From Natronobiforma cellulositropha (GTDB taxonomy: Archaea; Halobacteriota; Halobacteria; Halobacteriales; Natrialbaceae), in NCBI RefSeq assembly GCF_025629245.1, contig NZ_JANZXN010000008.1, forward strand, positions 1 through 40,428: a DNA stretch of 40,428 bases, in the 5' to 3' direction. Below the pieces are notes generated by a model. It ran no database searches, had not been told where the DNA came from, and was given only the letters and a program-made list of their open reading frames with translations. This document shows positions 31,226 through 40,112 of the stretch, one piece after another; position 1 is the first letter of the stretch; the number at the start of each line of letters is the position of its first letter. A program made the translations under genes and the position numbers.

Positions 31226-34054
31226 ATGGCAGTCGAACCGACCCGGCAGGCGACGGTGTCGCTGATCGCGGGCGACGGGGTGATCCGGGACGCACTCGAG
31301 GATGCCGGCTACGACGTTCGACGGGGCAACCCAGACGCGACGGCCGACACCGGGGAATCCGCCGACTGCGTCGTCGTCGCCGGCGGTCCGACGGAGACAG
31401 CAGCGTTCCTCCGCACACGGGACGAGGCGAGCGAGGTGCCGATCGTCTACTGTCCCGACGCGGTCGACAGCGAGGCGCTGAGCGAGGCGCTCGCCGTCGG
31501 TGTCGCGGCGTACGTCGCCCCGTCGGCTCGAGACGCGGCGCGCGTCCGGGAGGCGGTCGACGGGGCGATCGGCGAGACCCGACGGCGCGAGCGCGACCGA
31601 GAGCGCGCCCGCGCGTTCGAGGCGATCTTCGACGACGAACACACCCACACGGCGCTGCTCGCAGCCGACGGCACGGTGGTACGGGCCAACGAGCGCCTCC
31701 GGCGGGCCCTCACGGGTGCGGAGACCGAGCGGGTCGCGGGGCGGGCGTTCACCGACGTCGCGTGGTGGGCCGACGACGACGTTCGGACGTGCGTTCGCGA
31801 GGCGGTCGAGCGAGCGCGCGAGGGGGACGTCGCCCAGTGTGACCTCGGGGTCACGGTCGACGGCGAGCGGCGGACGCTCGAGGCGACCGTCCGGCCGGTT
31901 CGAGACGGTGACACCGTCGTCTCACTCGTCGCGGAGGCGACGGACGTGACCGAGCGCGTCCGCCTCGAGTCGGAACTGCGCCGTTCGGAGGAACTCCACC
32001 GGGTGACGCTCAACAACATGACGGACACGGTGTTGATCACCGACGACGACGGGGCGTTCACCTACGTCTGTCCGAACGTCCACTTCATCTTCGGCTACAC
32101 CGACGAGGAGATCCACGAGATGGGGACGATCGACGAACTGCTCGGGAGTGACCTCTTCGAGCGGGCCGCGCTCGAGGAGGCGGGCGTGTTGACGAACGTC
32201 GAGTGTACGGCGACCGACCGGACGGGGCGAGAACACACCCTGCTGGTCAACGTCAGGGAGGTCTCGATCCAGGAGGGGACGGTGCTCTACAGCTGTCGCG
32301 ACGTGACGAAGCGCAAACAGCGCGAGGAGGCGCTGGCGTCGCTCCAGCGGACGGCGCGGCGGCTGCTCTACGCCGAGACGGACCGCGAGATCGGCGGGAT
32401 CGTCGTCGAGGACGCCCCCGCGATTCTCGACGTGGAAGCGAGCGCGGCGTTCGTCTTCGACACCGACGAGAACGTGTTGACGCCGGTGGCCACCTCGAGT
32501 GCGATGGAGCGCTTACACGGGCCGTACCGGCCGGTCCGAGCGAGCGACGACAGCCTCGTGGGGCGGTGCTACGTCGAGGGAGCGGCGCGCTTTTTCGACG
32601 ACGTCCGCGAGACCGAGGTGACGTCGAACACGACGCGACTGCGAAGCGGTGCGTTCGTCCCACTGGGCGATCACGGCCTGTTCGTCGCCGGGTCGGGAAC
32701 CGTGGGTCGCTTCGACGAGGTCACCCGCGAACTGACCGACCTGCTCGCGGCGACGGCCGAGGCGGCGCTCGACCGCGTCGAGCGCGAGACGAGGCTGCGC
32801 GAGCGCGACCGGGCGCTCGAGCGACAGAACGAGCGGCTCACCCAGCTCGACCGGCTCAACGAGATCATCCGCGAGATCGATCAGGTGCTGGTGCGCGCGG
32901 AGACGCGCGAAGAGATCGAACGCGCGGTCTGTACGCGGCTGACGGCGACCGACCGCTTTCGCTTCGCCTGGATCGGTGAGCCGAACGCGGCGGGCGAGGC
33001 GCTCACCGCGCGGGCGTGGGCGGGCGACGACCGGGGCTACCTCGACAGCGTCGCGTTCACACTCGTTGACGCGGGTGAGGAGGGGGGAGAACCCGCGGGG
33101 CGGGCGGCGGCGAACGACACGGTCGCGGTCGTCTCGAACGTCGTCGACCGACTGCGAGAGAGCGAGTGGCGCAAGGAGGCGCTCTCGCGTGATTACCAGT
33201 CGGTCATCAGCGTCCCGCTAGCCTACGACGAGTTCGCCTACGGGGTGTTGAGCGTCTACGCCGACCGACCCGCGGCGTTCGACGACGTCTCGGGCGAGGT
33301 CTTCGCCGAACTGGGCGAGACGATCGCCTCGGCCATGGGGGCCGTCGAACGCAAGAGTGCGCTGCTCGCGACCTCGAGTACGCGCCTCGAACTCGAGGTG
33401 GGCGACCCGACGTTCGTCTTCCGACGGCTGGCGACGGACGCGGGGTGTACGGTGTCGTTCGGCGGTGGCGTCCAGCGGACGGCGGACGGAACGTCGGTGT
33501 TCGCTACGGTGAGCGACGCGTCGGCCGAGGCGGTGGCCACCGTCGCGGCCGACCTCGCCGCGGTCGAACGCGTCCAGGTGCTCACCGACGACGGCGAGCG
33601 CGGTGGAACGCTCCGTCTCGAACTCGCCCGGCCGTTTCTGGCCTCACGCCTCGCAGACCACGGCATCGTCCTCCGGCGGGTCGAAGCGACGCCAGCGGGT
33701 GCGACGGTCGTCATCGACGTGCCGAGTACGGTCGACCCGCGTCGGAGCGTCGGTCTCGTCGAGAACGCCGTCGACGACGTCCACCTCGTCTCGAAGACGA
33801 CCGTCGACGACGCGCGAGGCGACCTCGAGTCGACGCTCCTCTCGGCGGTGACCGACCGCCAGCTCGAGGTGATTCAGGTGGCCTACTACGGCGGGTTCTT
33901 CGAGTCACCGCGCGAGCGGACGGGCGAAGAGATCGCAGCGACGCTCGGCATCTCCCCGGCGGCGTTCTACCGCCACCTCCGAACGGTCCAGCGAAAGGTC
34001 TACGCGTCCCTCTTCGGCGACGGCGCGACGGCCACACGGACGGGGGTTGAATAG
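31226..34054 (+). CDS. Bat-type regulator with PAS, GAF and HTH_10 domains
   Basis: This gene encodes 942 residues from ATG 31226. The order is: a degenerate receiver-like N-terminal region (about 1-118), PAS (about 132-245), PAS (about 257-365; LNNMTDTVLITDDDGAFTYVCPNVHFIFGYT), GAF (about 369-520), a coiled linker, a second GAF (about 541-700), a Bat-associated region (about 715-870) and a C-terminal HTH_10 (about 871-930; TGEEIAATLGISPAAFYRHLRTVQRKVY). The N-terminal region lacks the classic phosphoacceptor arrangement. Bat of Halobacterium controls bacterio-opsin and carotenoid genes under low oxygen and light. Whether this paralogue acts on the carotenoid genes upstream is inference. The cytosolic sensor may bind small ligands or a chromophore. 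Confidence 0.85.
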   Translation: MAVEPTRQATVSLIAGDGVIRDALEDAGYDVRRGNPDATADTGESADCVVVAGGPTETAAFLRTRDEASEVPIVYCPDAVDSEALSEALAVGVAAYVAPSARDAARVREAVDGAIGETRRRERDRERARAFEAIFDDEHTHTALLAADGTVVRANERLRRALTGAETERVAGRAFTDVAWWADDDVRTCVREAVERAREGDVAQCDLGVTVDGERRTLEATVRPVRDGDTVVSLVAEATDVTERVRLESELRRSEELHRVTLNNMTDTVLITDDDGAFTYVCPNVHFIFGYTDEEIHEMGTIDELLGSDLFERAALEEAGVLTNVECTATDRTGREHTLLVNVREVSIQEGTVLYSCRDVTKRKQREEALASLQRTARRLLYAETDREIGGIVVEDAPAILDVEASAAFVFDTDENVLTPVATSSAMERLHGPYRPVRASDDSLVGRCYVEGAARFFDDVRETEVTSNTTRLRSGAFVPLGDHGLFVAGSGTVGRFDEVTRELTDLLAATAEAALDRVERETRLRERDRALERQNERLTQLDRLNEIIREIDQVLVRAETREEIERAVCTRLTATDRFRFAWIGEPNAAGEALTARAWAGDDRGYLDSVAFTLVDAGEEGGEPAGRAAANDTVAVVSNVVDRLRESEWRKEALSRDYQSVISVPLAYDEFAYGVLSVYADRPAAFDDVSGEVFAELGETIASAMGAVERKSALLATSSTRLELEVGDPTFVFRRLATDAGCTVSFGGGVQRTADGTSVFATVSDASAEAVATVAADLAAVERVQVLTDDGERGGTLRLELARPFLASRLADHGIVLRRVEATPAGATVVIDVPSTVDPRRSVGLVENAVDDVHLVSKTTVDDARGDLESTLLSAVTDRQLEVIQVAYYGGFFESPRERTGEEIAATLGISPAAFYRHLRTVQRKVYASLFGDGATATRTGVE

Positions 34055-34103
34055 AGAACGGGGCGAGAAGAACGGGGCTAGACTGTGAACAAGTAGAATC
34101 ATC

Positions 34104-34121
34104 CTTATATTCCTATTATAC
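34104..34121 (+). promoter_or_regulatory. AT-rich promoter region of the zinc-ribbon/GDH unit
   Basis: CTTATATTCCTATTATAC at 34104-34121 holds two overlapping TATA-like boxes about 50-67 nt before ATG 34171. It is the most AT-rich spot in this part of the window and predicts a leader of 20-35 nt. Confidence 0.45.
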
Positions 34122-34170
34122 AGGCCAGCGGAGCGCCCGCGCGACGACCCGACCGTCGCAGAGACAACCC

Positions 34171-34311
34171 ATGATAGACGTCGAATACGACCCCAACGAG
34201 GAACAGCGCTACGAGTGTTTCGACTGCGGAACGATCGTCCGGACGGCCCGGCCGACCGTCTGCCCCGACTGCGGGAGCGAGATGCGAAACCAGAACATTC
34301 CACTCGAGTGA
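34171..34311 (+). CDS. rubrerythrin-like zinc-ribbon mini-protein
   Basis: This gene encodes 46 residues. CFDCG near residue 16 and CPDCG near residue 31 form a rubredoxin/zinc-ribbon fold, with a short acidic N-terminus ([15 protein letters not shown]) and ending NIPLE. Haloarchaeal genomes carry many such proteins annotated as rubrerythrin-like. The metal may be zinc or iron. Its stop is only 7 nt before the glutamate dehydrogenase ATG, so the two genes are probably co-transcribed. The upstream AT-rich promoter would then serve both. Confidence 0.72.
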   Translation: MIDVEYDPNEEQRYECFDCGTIVRTARPTVCPDCGSEMRNQNIPLE

Positions 34312-34318
34312 ATCGCCG

Positions 34319-35608
34319 ATGGCATCAGAACCGACGCACGACCGACCCCCACACGCCGACGGTATCGACGACGCCTCGGCGCTCGAGACCGCCCGCGCAC
34401 AGCTCTTACGGGCGAGTTCGTACGTAGACATCGACGAGAACGTCCTCGAGCGCCTCGCTCACCCGACGGCGGTCCACGAGGTGACGGTTCCGATCGAACG
34501 CGACGACGGAACGGTCGCCGTCTACACCGGCTACCGCGCCCAGCACGACGACGTGCGTGGTCCCTACAAGGGCGGACTCCGGTACCACCCGGGCGTGACG
34601 CGAGACGAGTGCGTCGGCCTGGCGATGTGGATGACCTCGAAGTGTGCCGTCATGGACATTCCCTTCGGCGGGGCCAAAGGCGGCATCGTCGTCGACCCGA
34701 AGTCGCTCAGCCCCGACGAGCACGAGCGACTCACCCGCCGCTTCGCCCAGGAACTGCGCGACGTCATCGGCCCGACACGGGACATTCCCGCGCCTGACAT
34801 GGGGACCGACGCACAGACGATGGCCTGGTTCATGGACGCCTACAGCATGCAGGCCGGCGAGACCACCTCCGGCATCGTCACCGGCAAACCCCCCGCGATC
34901 GGCGGCAGTCCCGGCCGCGAGGGCGCACCCGGCAAGAGCGCCGCCATCGTCGCCCGCGAGACCTGCCGGGACGAAGGCATCCCGCTCGAGGGGGCGACCG
35001 TCGCCGTCCAGGGCTTCGGCAGCGTCGGCGCGAACGCCGCCCGGACGCTCGACGAGTGGGGTGCGCACGTCGTCGCCGTCAGCGACGTCACCGGTGCCGT
35101 CTACGACCCTGACGGTCTCGACGTGGCCACGATCCCCTCTCACGAGGAAGAGCCAGAGGCCGCCACGCGCAACGCCGAGGTCGTCATCTCGAACGACGAA
35201 CTGCTCGCGCTCGACGTGGACGTGTTGATCCCGGCGGCGATCGGCAACGCCATCACCGAGGCGAACGCCGACGAGGTCGCCGCGAGTATCGTCGTCGAGG
35301 GCGCGAACGGCCCGACGACGACCGCGGCCGACGCGATTCTCACCGAGCGCGGGATTCCGGTCGTCCCCGACGTCCTCGCCAACGCCGGTGGCGTGACGGT
35401 CAGTTACTTCGAGTGGCTCGGCGACGTCAACCGGCGACGCTGGTCGCTCGCCGACGTCGAGCGCGAACTCGAGACGGCGATGGTCGACGCCTGGGAGACT
35501 GTCCGCGGGGTGCGAGACGAACGCGGCGTGACCTGGCGCGAGGCCGCCTCCATCGTCGCCCTCGAGCGGGTCGCCGAAGCGCACACGGCGCGCGGTCTCT
35601 GGCCCTGA
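34319..35608 (+). CDS. gdhB: Glu/Leu/Phe/Val dehydrogenase (glutamate dehydrogenase)
   Basis: This gene encodes 429 residues, the normal length. [16 protein letters not shown] and [16 protein letters not shown] contain the substrate and catalytic lysines, and [10 protein letters not shown] carries the catalytic Asp. [16 protein letters not shown] is the dinucleotide-binding motif, and [19 protein letters not shown] closes the active site. It interconverts glutamate and 2-oxoglutarate plus ammonia with NAD(P). The letter in the symbol is a naming convention among haloarchaeal paralogues and is not certain. It shares a transcript with the zinc-ribbon gene. Confidence 0.9.
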   Translation: MASEPTHDRPPHADGIDDASALETARAQLLRASSYVDIDENVLERLAHPTAVHEVTVPIERDDGTVAVYTGYRAQHDDVRGPYKGGLRYHPGVTRDECVGLAMWMTSKCAVMDIPFGGAKGGIVVDPKSLSPDEHERLTRRFAQELRDVIGPTRDIPAPDMGTDAQTMAWFMDAYSMQAGETTSGIVTGKPPAIGGSPGREGAPGKSAAIVARETCRDEGIPLEGATVAVQGFGSVGANAARTLDEWGAHVVAVSDVTGAVYDPDGLDVATIPSHEEEPEAATRNAEVVISNDELLALDVDVLIPAAIGNAITEANADEVAASIVVEGANGPTTTAADAILTERGIPVVPDVLANAGGVTVSYFEWLGDVNRRRWSLADVERELETAMVDAWETVRGVRDERGVTWREAASIVALERVAEAHTARGLWP

Positions 35609-35625
35609 GACGGGCCACCGTCCCA

Positions 35626-35630
35626 TTTTT
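35626..35630 (+). terminator. possible T-rich terminator after gdh
   Basis: Five T residues follow the gdh stop by 17 nt in the 35-bp gap between converging genes. Archaeal termination often uses such T-tracts. On the minus strand it reads as A-tract, so it would act only for gdh. Confidence 0.3.
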
Positions 35631-35643
35631 CGGGCCGTCCGAC

Positions 35644-36273
35644 TCACCTGTCGAGGTAGCGGACCGCCTCGGCGTCGCTCACCTGTCCGAAGTCGTGGTA
35701 GTACTGGCCGACGGCGCGAAAGTCCGGCGGCGTCAGCAGGGAGACGACCTCGTCGGTCTCGCGCTCGAGACGCGCGAGCGACTCCGGCGACCCGACGGGG
35801 ACGGCGAGGACGACCCGTGCGGCGTCGGCCTCGCGAAGCTGTCGCAGACAGGCGATGGCGGTCGCCCCGGTCGCGACCCCGTCGTCGACCACGACGACGC
35901 GTTCCCCTTCGAGCGCGGGTAGCTCGGGACGGGTCTCCGGCCGGTAGCGACGCGCCTTCTCGTCGGCCGCCGCTGCCTCTCGCGCCCGTTCGCGCTCGAG
36001 GTACTCCTCGGAGACGCCCAGGTGCTCGAGCAACGGCTCGTTGAGCCAGACAGTGCCGTCGCTCGCTACCGCTCCCAGAGCGAGTTCGGGGTTGGTCGGC
36101 GCACCGATCTTCCGGGCGACGACGACGTCGAGGGGTGCCTCGAGCGCGTCGGCGACGGGGCGGGCAACCGGGAGCGCGCCCCGAGGAATCGCGAGGACGA
36201 GGTCCGCCTCGACGCCGCGGCGCTCGAGGTCGGCGGCGAGGCGCTCACCGGCGTCGGTTCGGTCGTCGAACAC
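35644..36273 (-). CDS. phosphoribosyltransferase family protein
   Basis: This gene encodes 209 residues from GTG 36273 (VFDDRTDAGERLAADLERRG), where family similarity begins; longer Arg-rich extensions upstream are rejected. The PRPP-binding motif is RVVVVDDGVATGATA near residue 119. LAIPRGALPVARPVADALEAPLDVVVARKIGAPTNPELALGAV is the usual N-terminal half of this uncharacterised subfamily. Members may salvage purines or have lost nucleobase specificity. It is divergent from the exported DUF6517-like gene. Confidence 0.82.
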   Translation of the reverse strand: MFDDRTDAGERLAADLERRGVEADLVLAIPRGALPVARPVADALEAPLDVVVARKIGAPTNPELALGAVASDGTVWLNEPLLEHLGVSEEYLERERAREAAAADEKARRYRPETRPELPALEGERVVVVDDGVATGATAIACLRQLREADAARVVLAVPVGSPESLARLERETDEVVSLLTPPDFRAVGQYYHDFGQVSDAEAVRYLDR

Positions 36274-36392
36274 GGGAATCCACCGCGAGCGAGTACGCCA
36301 GCGACGCACTTGTCGCTTCGGCCGTCGAGAGCCAGTGGCTCGACGGTCGCTCCCAGAAGACACTTGACGGCGCTCGAGAGACCCACGCGAAC

Positions 36393-37208
36393 ATGAAACG
36401 TCGACACGTCATCGCCGGGCTGGCAGGTACGGCCGTCCTCGGAGCGGGCGGGGCGTTCGTCCTCTACGGCGACCAGCTGACCGAACACGCGGCATCGCCC
36501 GTCAGCGTCGCCGCGAGCGCCAGAGCGGACACCGGCTACGAAGAGACCGACTTCGAGGCGATCGTCGTCAGCGAGTCGGTCGCTGGCGTCGGCGAGGTCA
36601 CCGTGACCAACTACCTGACCGAACACGAGAAACGCGTCGACATGGGTCCACTCGGCGACCAGCGCGGCGCAGTCTTCATCGCGCTCTCGACCCCACAGGT
36701 ACGCCTGCTCGGCCGGGAGTTCAACCCCGTCGAAGACATGTCGAGCGACGACCTCGTCGCGCTCGTCCAGGACAACTACGACGGCATCTCGAACGTCCGC
36801 CGCGACGAGGACGCGAGCGTGACGATTCTCGAGCAGTCGACCGGCCGCACCCGCTACGTCGCCGACGCCGAGTTCGACGGCTCGAGCGTCGAGGTCGACC
36901 TCCACGTCAGCGAGGCGGTCGCGACCGACGAGGACCTCGTCGTCACCATCGGCGTCTACCCGCGTGAGTTGCGCTCGCTCGAGGAGGAGAACGTCCTCGA
37001 ACTGATGCGCGAGGTCGTCGACGAGCGGCCGGACGCCGCCGAGGAGGAGTCGACAGAAAGCGAGAGCGACGGTGACGACGGTGGCGACGACGAACGCGAC
37101 GGCGCGGACGATAGCGAGAGCGATGGCTCGGGCGGGAGCGACGACGGTGACGCGGATGAAAGTGACGACGAGAGCGACGACGGCGACGGCGGACTGCTCG
37201 CGGTCTGA
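36393..37208 (+). CDS. exported DUF6517-like protein with acidic tail
   Basis: This gene encodes 271 residues from ATG 36393. MKRRHVIAGLAGTAVLGAGGAFVLYG has a twin arginine and one hydrophobic helix, giving Tat export or an N-terminal anchor. No lipobox Cys is present, unlike many relatives. Residues about 45-205 match the haloarchaeal DUF6517 pattern (GYEETDFEAIVVSESV, TVTNYLTEHEK, LSTPQVRLLGREFNPVEDMSSDDLVALVQDNYDGI). The last 60 residues are almost pure Asp, Glu, Ser and Gly, a disordered low-complexity tail. Function unknown. Confidence 0.72.
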   Translation: MKRRHVIAGLAGTAVLGAGGAFVLYGDQLTEHAASPVSVAASARADTGYEETDFEAIVVSESVAGVGEVTVTNYLTEHEKRVDMGPLGDQRGAVFIALSTPQVRLLGREFNPVEDMSSDDLVALVQDNYDGISNVRRDEDASVTILEQSTGRTRYVADAEFDGSSVEVDLHVSEAVATDEDLVVTIGVYPRELRSLEEENVLELMREVVDERPDAAEEESTESESDGDDGGDDERDGADDSESDGSGGSDDGDADESDDESDDGDGGLLAV

Positions 37209-37216
37209 TCACCGCC

Positions 37217-37579
37217 TCACCGGCTAGAGACGGTGACGACGGCGGAGGCGAGTGCGAGGCCGAAGATGAAACTCTGGAGGGCCGGGGTGAACGTGATCCG
37301 CCACAGCAGTTCGAACCCGATCGCCAGCACGAGCGCACAGGCGAGCAGCGACAGGAGGAGGACCGGGACGTCCTGTGAGTGCCAGAAGCCGCGGGCGACG
37401 CCCTCGAACGGCTGAGTCCGAAAGATCGGGAAGTAGACCGCCCCCGTGAGCATCCCAGCGGCGGCGGCGGAGAGTGAGATCGCCGAGAACGAGAGTGAGA
37501 AGCCGACGATACCGAGCGTCACGAGCGAGGTTGTCACCCCCCAGTCGTGGGTCGATTCGTCACTCGAGTCCCGGTCCAT
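37217..37579 (-). CDS. small membrane protein
   Basis: This gene encodes 120 residues from ATG 37579 (MDRDSSDES). Four hydrophobic segments are visible after a charged N-terminus, including TSLVTLGIVGFSLSFSAISL, AAAGMLTGAVYFPIF and VPVLLLSLLACALVLAIGFELLW. No domain is recognised. GTTTAGCC on this strand (37605-37612), 26-33 nt before the ATG, is a likely promoter. It converges on the DUF6517-like gene and is divergent from the methyltransferase gene. Confidence 0.68.
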   Translation of the reverse strand: MDRDSSDESTHDWGVTTSLVTLGIVGFSLSFSAISLSAAAAGMLTGAVYFPIFRTQPFEGVARGFWHSQDVPVLLLSLLACALVLAIGFELLWRITFTPALQSFIFGLALASAVVTVSSR

Positions 37580-37679
37580 TACTAACCTCGGGGACACCAC
37601 GGTGGGCTAAACCTGTTTCGTATCTATCTGGTTGCTCGCGCGGCGAACCGTTACCCGTCTCCGTGTCGTGGCTCGACCT

Positions 37680-38306
37680 GTGAGCGAACACGACATCTCC
37701 CACCCGGTGTTCGCAGCCGTCTACGACCACCTCCCCGACGAACCCGTCATGGGTCCCCAGCGCGAGTACCTCACTGCCGGACTCTGTGGGCGCGTCCTCG
37801 ACCTCGGCGCGGGCACCGGTGAGACGTTTCCGTACCTGAAAGCGGCTGACGGGCCACTCGAGGTCCACGCGGTCGAACCCGACCCGCACATGCGCCGCCG
37901 GGCGGAGCGGCGAGCGCGGGCCGTTGGGGTCGCAGTCGACCTCCGAGACGCGCGGGCGGAGTCGCTACCGTACCCCGACGACTCGTTCGACGCCGTCCTC
38001 GCGAGCGTCGTCTTCTGTACCATCGAGGACCCCGAGCGCGCACTCCGTGAGGTCGCCCGCGTGCTGGTCCCCGGCGGCGAGTTCCGCTTCGTCGAGCACG
38101 TCCGCGGCGACGGCTGGCGCGCGAGCGTTCAGGACGGCCTGACGCCGCTGTGGAAGCGCGCCGCGGGCGGCTGTCACCTCGACCGCGACACCGTCGCGCT
38201 GTTCACCGGCGACGAGGCGTTTTCCGTCCTCGAACTCGAGCGCGTCGACGCCGGGGTGTTCCCCGCCGCGCCGTTCGTCCGCGGGCGACTCGAGCGCCGG
38301 CGGTAG
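37680..38306 (+). CDS. class I SAM-dependent methyltransferase
   Basis: This gene encodes 208 residues from GTG 37680 (VSEHDISHPVFAAVYDHL). Motif I, RVLDLGAGTGETFPYL, binds S-adenosylmethionine. AVEPDPHMRRRAERRA is the acidic loop after strand 2, and SLPYPDDSFDAVLASVVFCTIEDPERALREVARVLVPGGEFRFVEHV covers motifs II and III. The Methyltransf_11 fold and short C-terminus resemble UbiE/COQ5-like and arsenite or thiopurine methyltransferases, but the acceptor is not identifiable. Confidence 0.82.
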   Translation: MSEHDISHPVFAAVYDHLPDEPVMGPQREYLTAGLCGRVLDLGAGTGETFPYLKAADGPLEVHAVEPDPHMRRRAERRARAVGVAVDLRDARAESLPYPDDSFDAVLASVVFCTIEDPERALREVARVLVPGGEFRFVEHVRGDGWRASVQDGLTPLWKRAAGGCHLDRDTVALFTGDEAFSVLELERVDAGVFPAAPFVRGRLERRR

Positions 38307-38378
38307 CGAGAGCGGCGTCAGTCACGAGGCGAGCATCGGTCGCCAGGGCGAACCGACGCGCGCGACCGGCCGCGTGGA

Positions 38379-38384
38379 TTTATG
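38379..38384 (+). promoter_or_regulatory. TATA-like box for the class V aminotransferase gene
   Basis: GATTTATGCG at 38377-38386 lies 24-29 nt before ATG 38408 and supports a leaderless transcript. Confidence 0.5.
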
Positions 38385-38407
38385 CGCCGTCGACCCCGGG
38401 TTCGACT

Positions 38408-39475
38408 ATGGACGACGACCTCCTGCGGCTGACCCCCGGCCCGACCGAGGTGCCAGCGGCGGTCCGCGAGCGGATGAGCCGTGCAGCCTGGAACCCCGAC
38501 GTCGAACCCGCGTTCTACGCCTTCTACCGCGACCTCGTCGGGAAACTCGAGGCGGTCTACGGCCCGAACGACGTCGTGATCCTCAGCGGCGAGGGGATTC
38601 TCGGACTCGAGGCGGCGGTCGCCTCGCTGGTCGAGGCGGGCGACCGGGTGCTCTGTATCGCCAACGGCCGCTACGGCGAGGGCTTCGCCGACTTCGTCGG
38701 CCTGTACGGTGGGGAGGCGGTCGTCTGTCGCTCGCCCTCGACGGGTGGCTACGACCTCGAGCGGATCGAAGCCGAACTCGAGGCGGGATCCTTCGACGTG
38801 GCGACGATGGTCCACTGTGAGACGCCGACGGGCGTGCTCAACGACCTCGAGCCGGTGCTCGAGTTGCTCGAGGCTCACGAGGTGGTGAGCGTCGTCGACG
38901 CGGTCTCCTCACTCGGCGGGACGCCCGTCCCGGCGGCGCGAATCGACGTCTGTATCGGCGCGACCCAGAAGTGTTTCAGCGCGCCGCCGGGGCTGACGGT
39001 GCTCTCGGTGAGCGAGCGCGCCTGGGAGCGCATCGAGTCGTTCGAGACCCGCTCGTACTACGCGGACCTCGCCCCCTGGCGGGAGGCGCTCGAGAACGAG
39101 TGGTTCCCCTACAGCCACGCCGTCTCGAACCTGCTGGCGCTCGACGCAGCGGTCGACCTGCTGCTCGAGGAGGGTCTCGAGTCGGTGTTCGCCCGCCACG
39201 AGGCGTGTGCCGAGCGCTGTCGCGAGCGGGCGAGGGCGGTGGGACTCGAGACCTACCCCGAGCACGATGGTCTCGCCTCGCCGACGGTGACCGCGCTCTC
39301 ACTCGAGGGGGCGAGTGCCGTCAGCCAGCGGGTGCGCGAGGAGCACGGAATCGTCCTCGCGACCGGTCTCGGCGAGCACGAAGACGACATCCTCAGGATC
39401 GGCCACATGGGACACAACGCCCGCCTCGAGCACGTCGTGCGGGCGATGGACGCGCTCGAGGCGGTGCTCGCGTAG
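38408..39475 (+). CDS. class V aminotransferase (alanine-glyoxylate/serine-pyruvate type)
   Basis: This gene encodes 355 residues from ATG 38408 (MDDDLLRLTPGPTEVP). LSGEGILGLEAAVASLVEAGD, HCETPTGVLNDL and VVDAVSSLGGTPVPAARIDVCIGATQKCFSAPPG are typical; the Lys in ATQK is the PLP site and the Asp of VVDAVSS holds the pyridine nitrogen. The C-terminus reads LRIGHMGHN, as in alanine-glyoxylate aminotransferases. The exact amino donor is uncertain; serine-glyoxylate and phosphoserine-type reactions are alternatives. Confidence 0.87.
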   Translation: MDDDLLRLTPGPTEVPAAVRERMSRAAWNPDVEPAFYAFYRDLVGKLEAVYGPNDVVILSGEGILGLEAAVASLVEAGDRVLCIANGRYGEGFADFVGLYGGEAVVCRSPSTGGYDLERIEAELEAGSFDVATMVHCETPTGVLNDLEPVLELLEAHEVVSVVDAVSSLGGTPVPAARIDVCIGATQKCFSAPPGLTVLSVSERAWERIESFETRSYYADLAPWREALENEWFPYSHAVSNLLALDAAVDLLLEEGLESVFARHEACAERCRERARAVGLETYPEHDGLASPTVTALSLEGASAVSQRVREEHGIVLATGLGEHEDDILRIGHMGHNARLEHVVRAMDALEAVLA

Positions 39476-39586
39476 CGAGGCGGTGCTCGAGCACGCACCG
39501 CCGGCCGGTATCGGTGGCGTCCGCCGCGGCGTGAGTGGCGAGAGTCCCTCACCCCCGGGAGAGCGGCCGGCGGCGTGACCGGGGTG

Positions 39587-39592
39587 TTTATC
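39587..39592 (+). promoter_or_regulatory. TATA-like box for the pnuC remnant
   Basis: GTTTATCG at 39586-39593 lies about 34-39 nt before ATG 39626, giving a transcript start close to the gene. The box is similar to that of crtD. Confidence 0.4.
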
Positions 39593-39625
39593 GCTTTCTG
39601 GTTCCACGACGACGTAGATGATTTT

Positions 39626-39907
39626 ATGATGGGAACCTCGCACGGATTCGATCCGCGTTCACAGCTTCGGGCAGCGTTCGCCGGGTGGACGGTGTTCGAA
39701 CGGCTCTGGCTGTTGCTCTTCTGTTCGACCGCCGTCTACGTCTCTCTGGCGATGGGCGGCACCACCCTCGAGCTGGTGGCGTCGATCACGGGGATGATCA
39801 CGGTAGTGCTCGTCGCCAAGGGGCGCATCAGCAACTACTACTTCGGACTCGTGAACACCGTCCTCTACGCCTATCTCGCCTACGCGAGCGGATTTTACCT
39901 GAATTAA
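39626..39907 (+). pseudogene. pnuC: truncated nicotinamide riboside/mononucleotide transporter PnuC
   Basis: The open frame gives 93 residues from ATG 39626 (or 39629); PnuC proteins are about 200 or more. TLELVASITGMITVVLVAKGRISNYYFGLVNTVLYAYLAYASGFY matches the first part of PnuC, including the conserved GRISNYYFG. Similarity ends after the TAC codon (39896-39898); only Leu, Asn and a TAA follow, in DNA that begins the IS-like region. The bases TTAC (39895-39898) are the target used by some IS200/IS605 elements. The remaining membrane helices and substrate site are missing, so the product is probably inactive. Confidence 0.72.
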
Positions 39908-39971
39908 GGCGCTAAGGCCCCTTCCTCAACGAACGAGCGAAGCGAGTGAGTAGGGAGGGGATACAGCGTCC

Positions 39972-40020
39972 CCAGAAATCTTCGATTTCTGGTGTGCGAA
40001 CGAGACGCTTCGCGTCTCGT
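39972..40020. repeat. two perfect hairpins with TTC loops
   Basis: Two 9-bp perfect stems with identical TTC loops lie 7 nt apart (39972-39992 and 40000-40020). Subterminal hairpins are the hallmark of IS200/IS605 ends, recognised as single-stranded DNA by TnpA. Confidence 0.75.
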
Positions 40021-40112
40021 CAACGCCGCACAGTTCTCAAACACGTCCAACGCTCGGCCCACAGGCCCACGCAATCGCAACCCTTGTTTGTGTAGTTTGT
40101 GTATTGTGTGGT

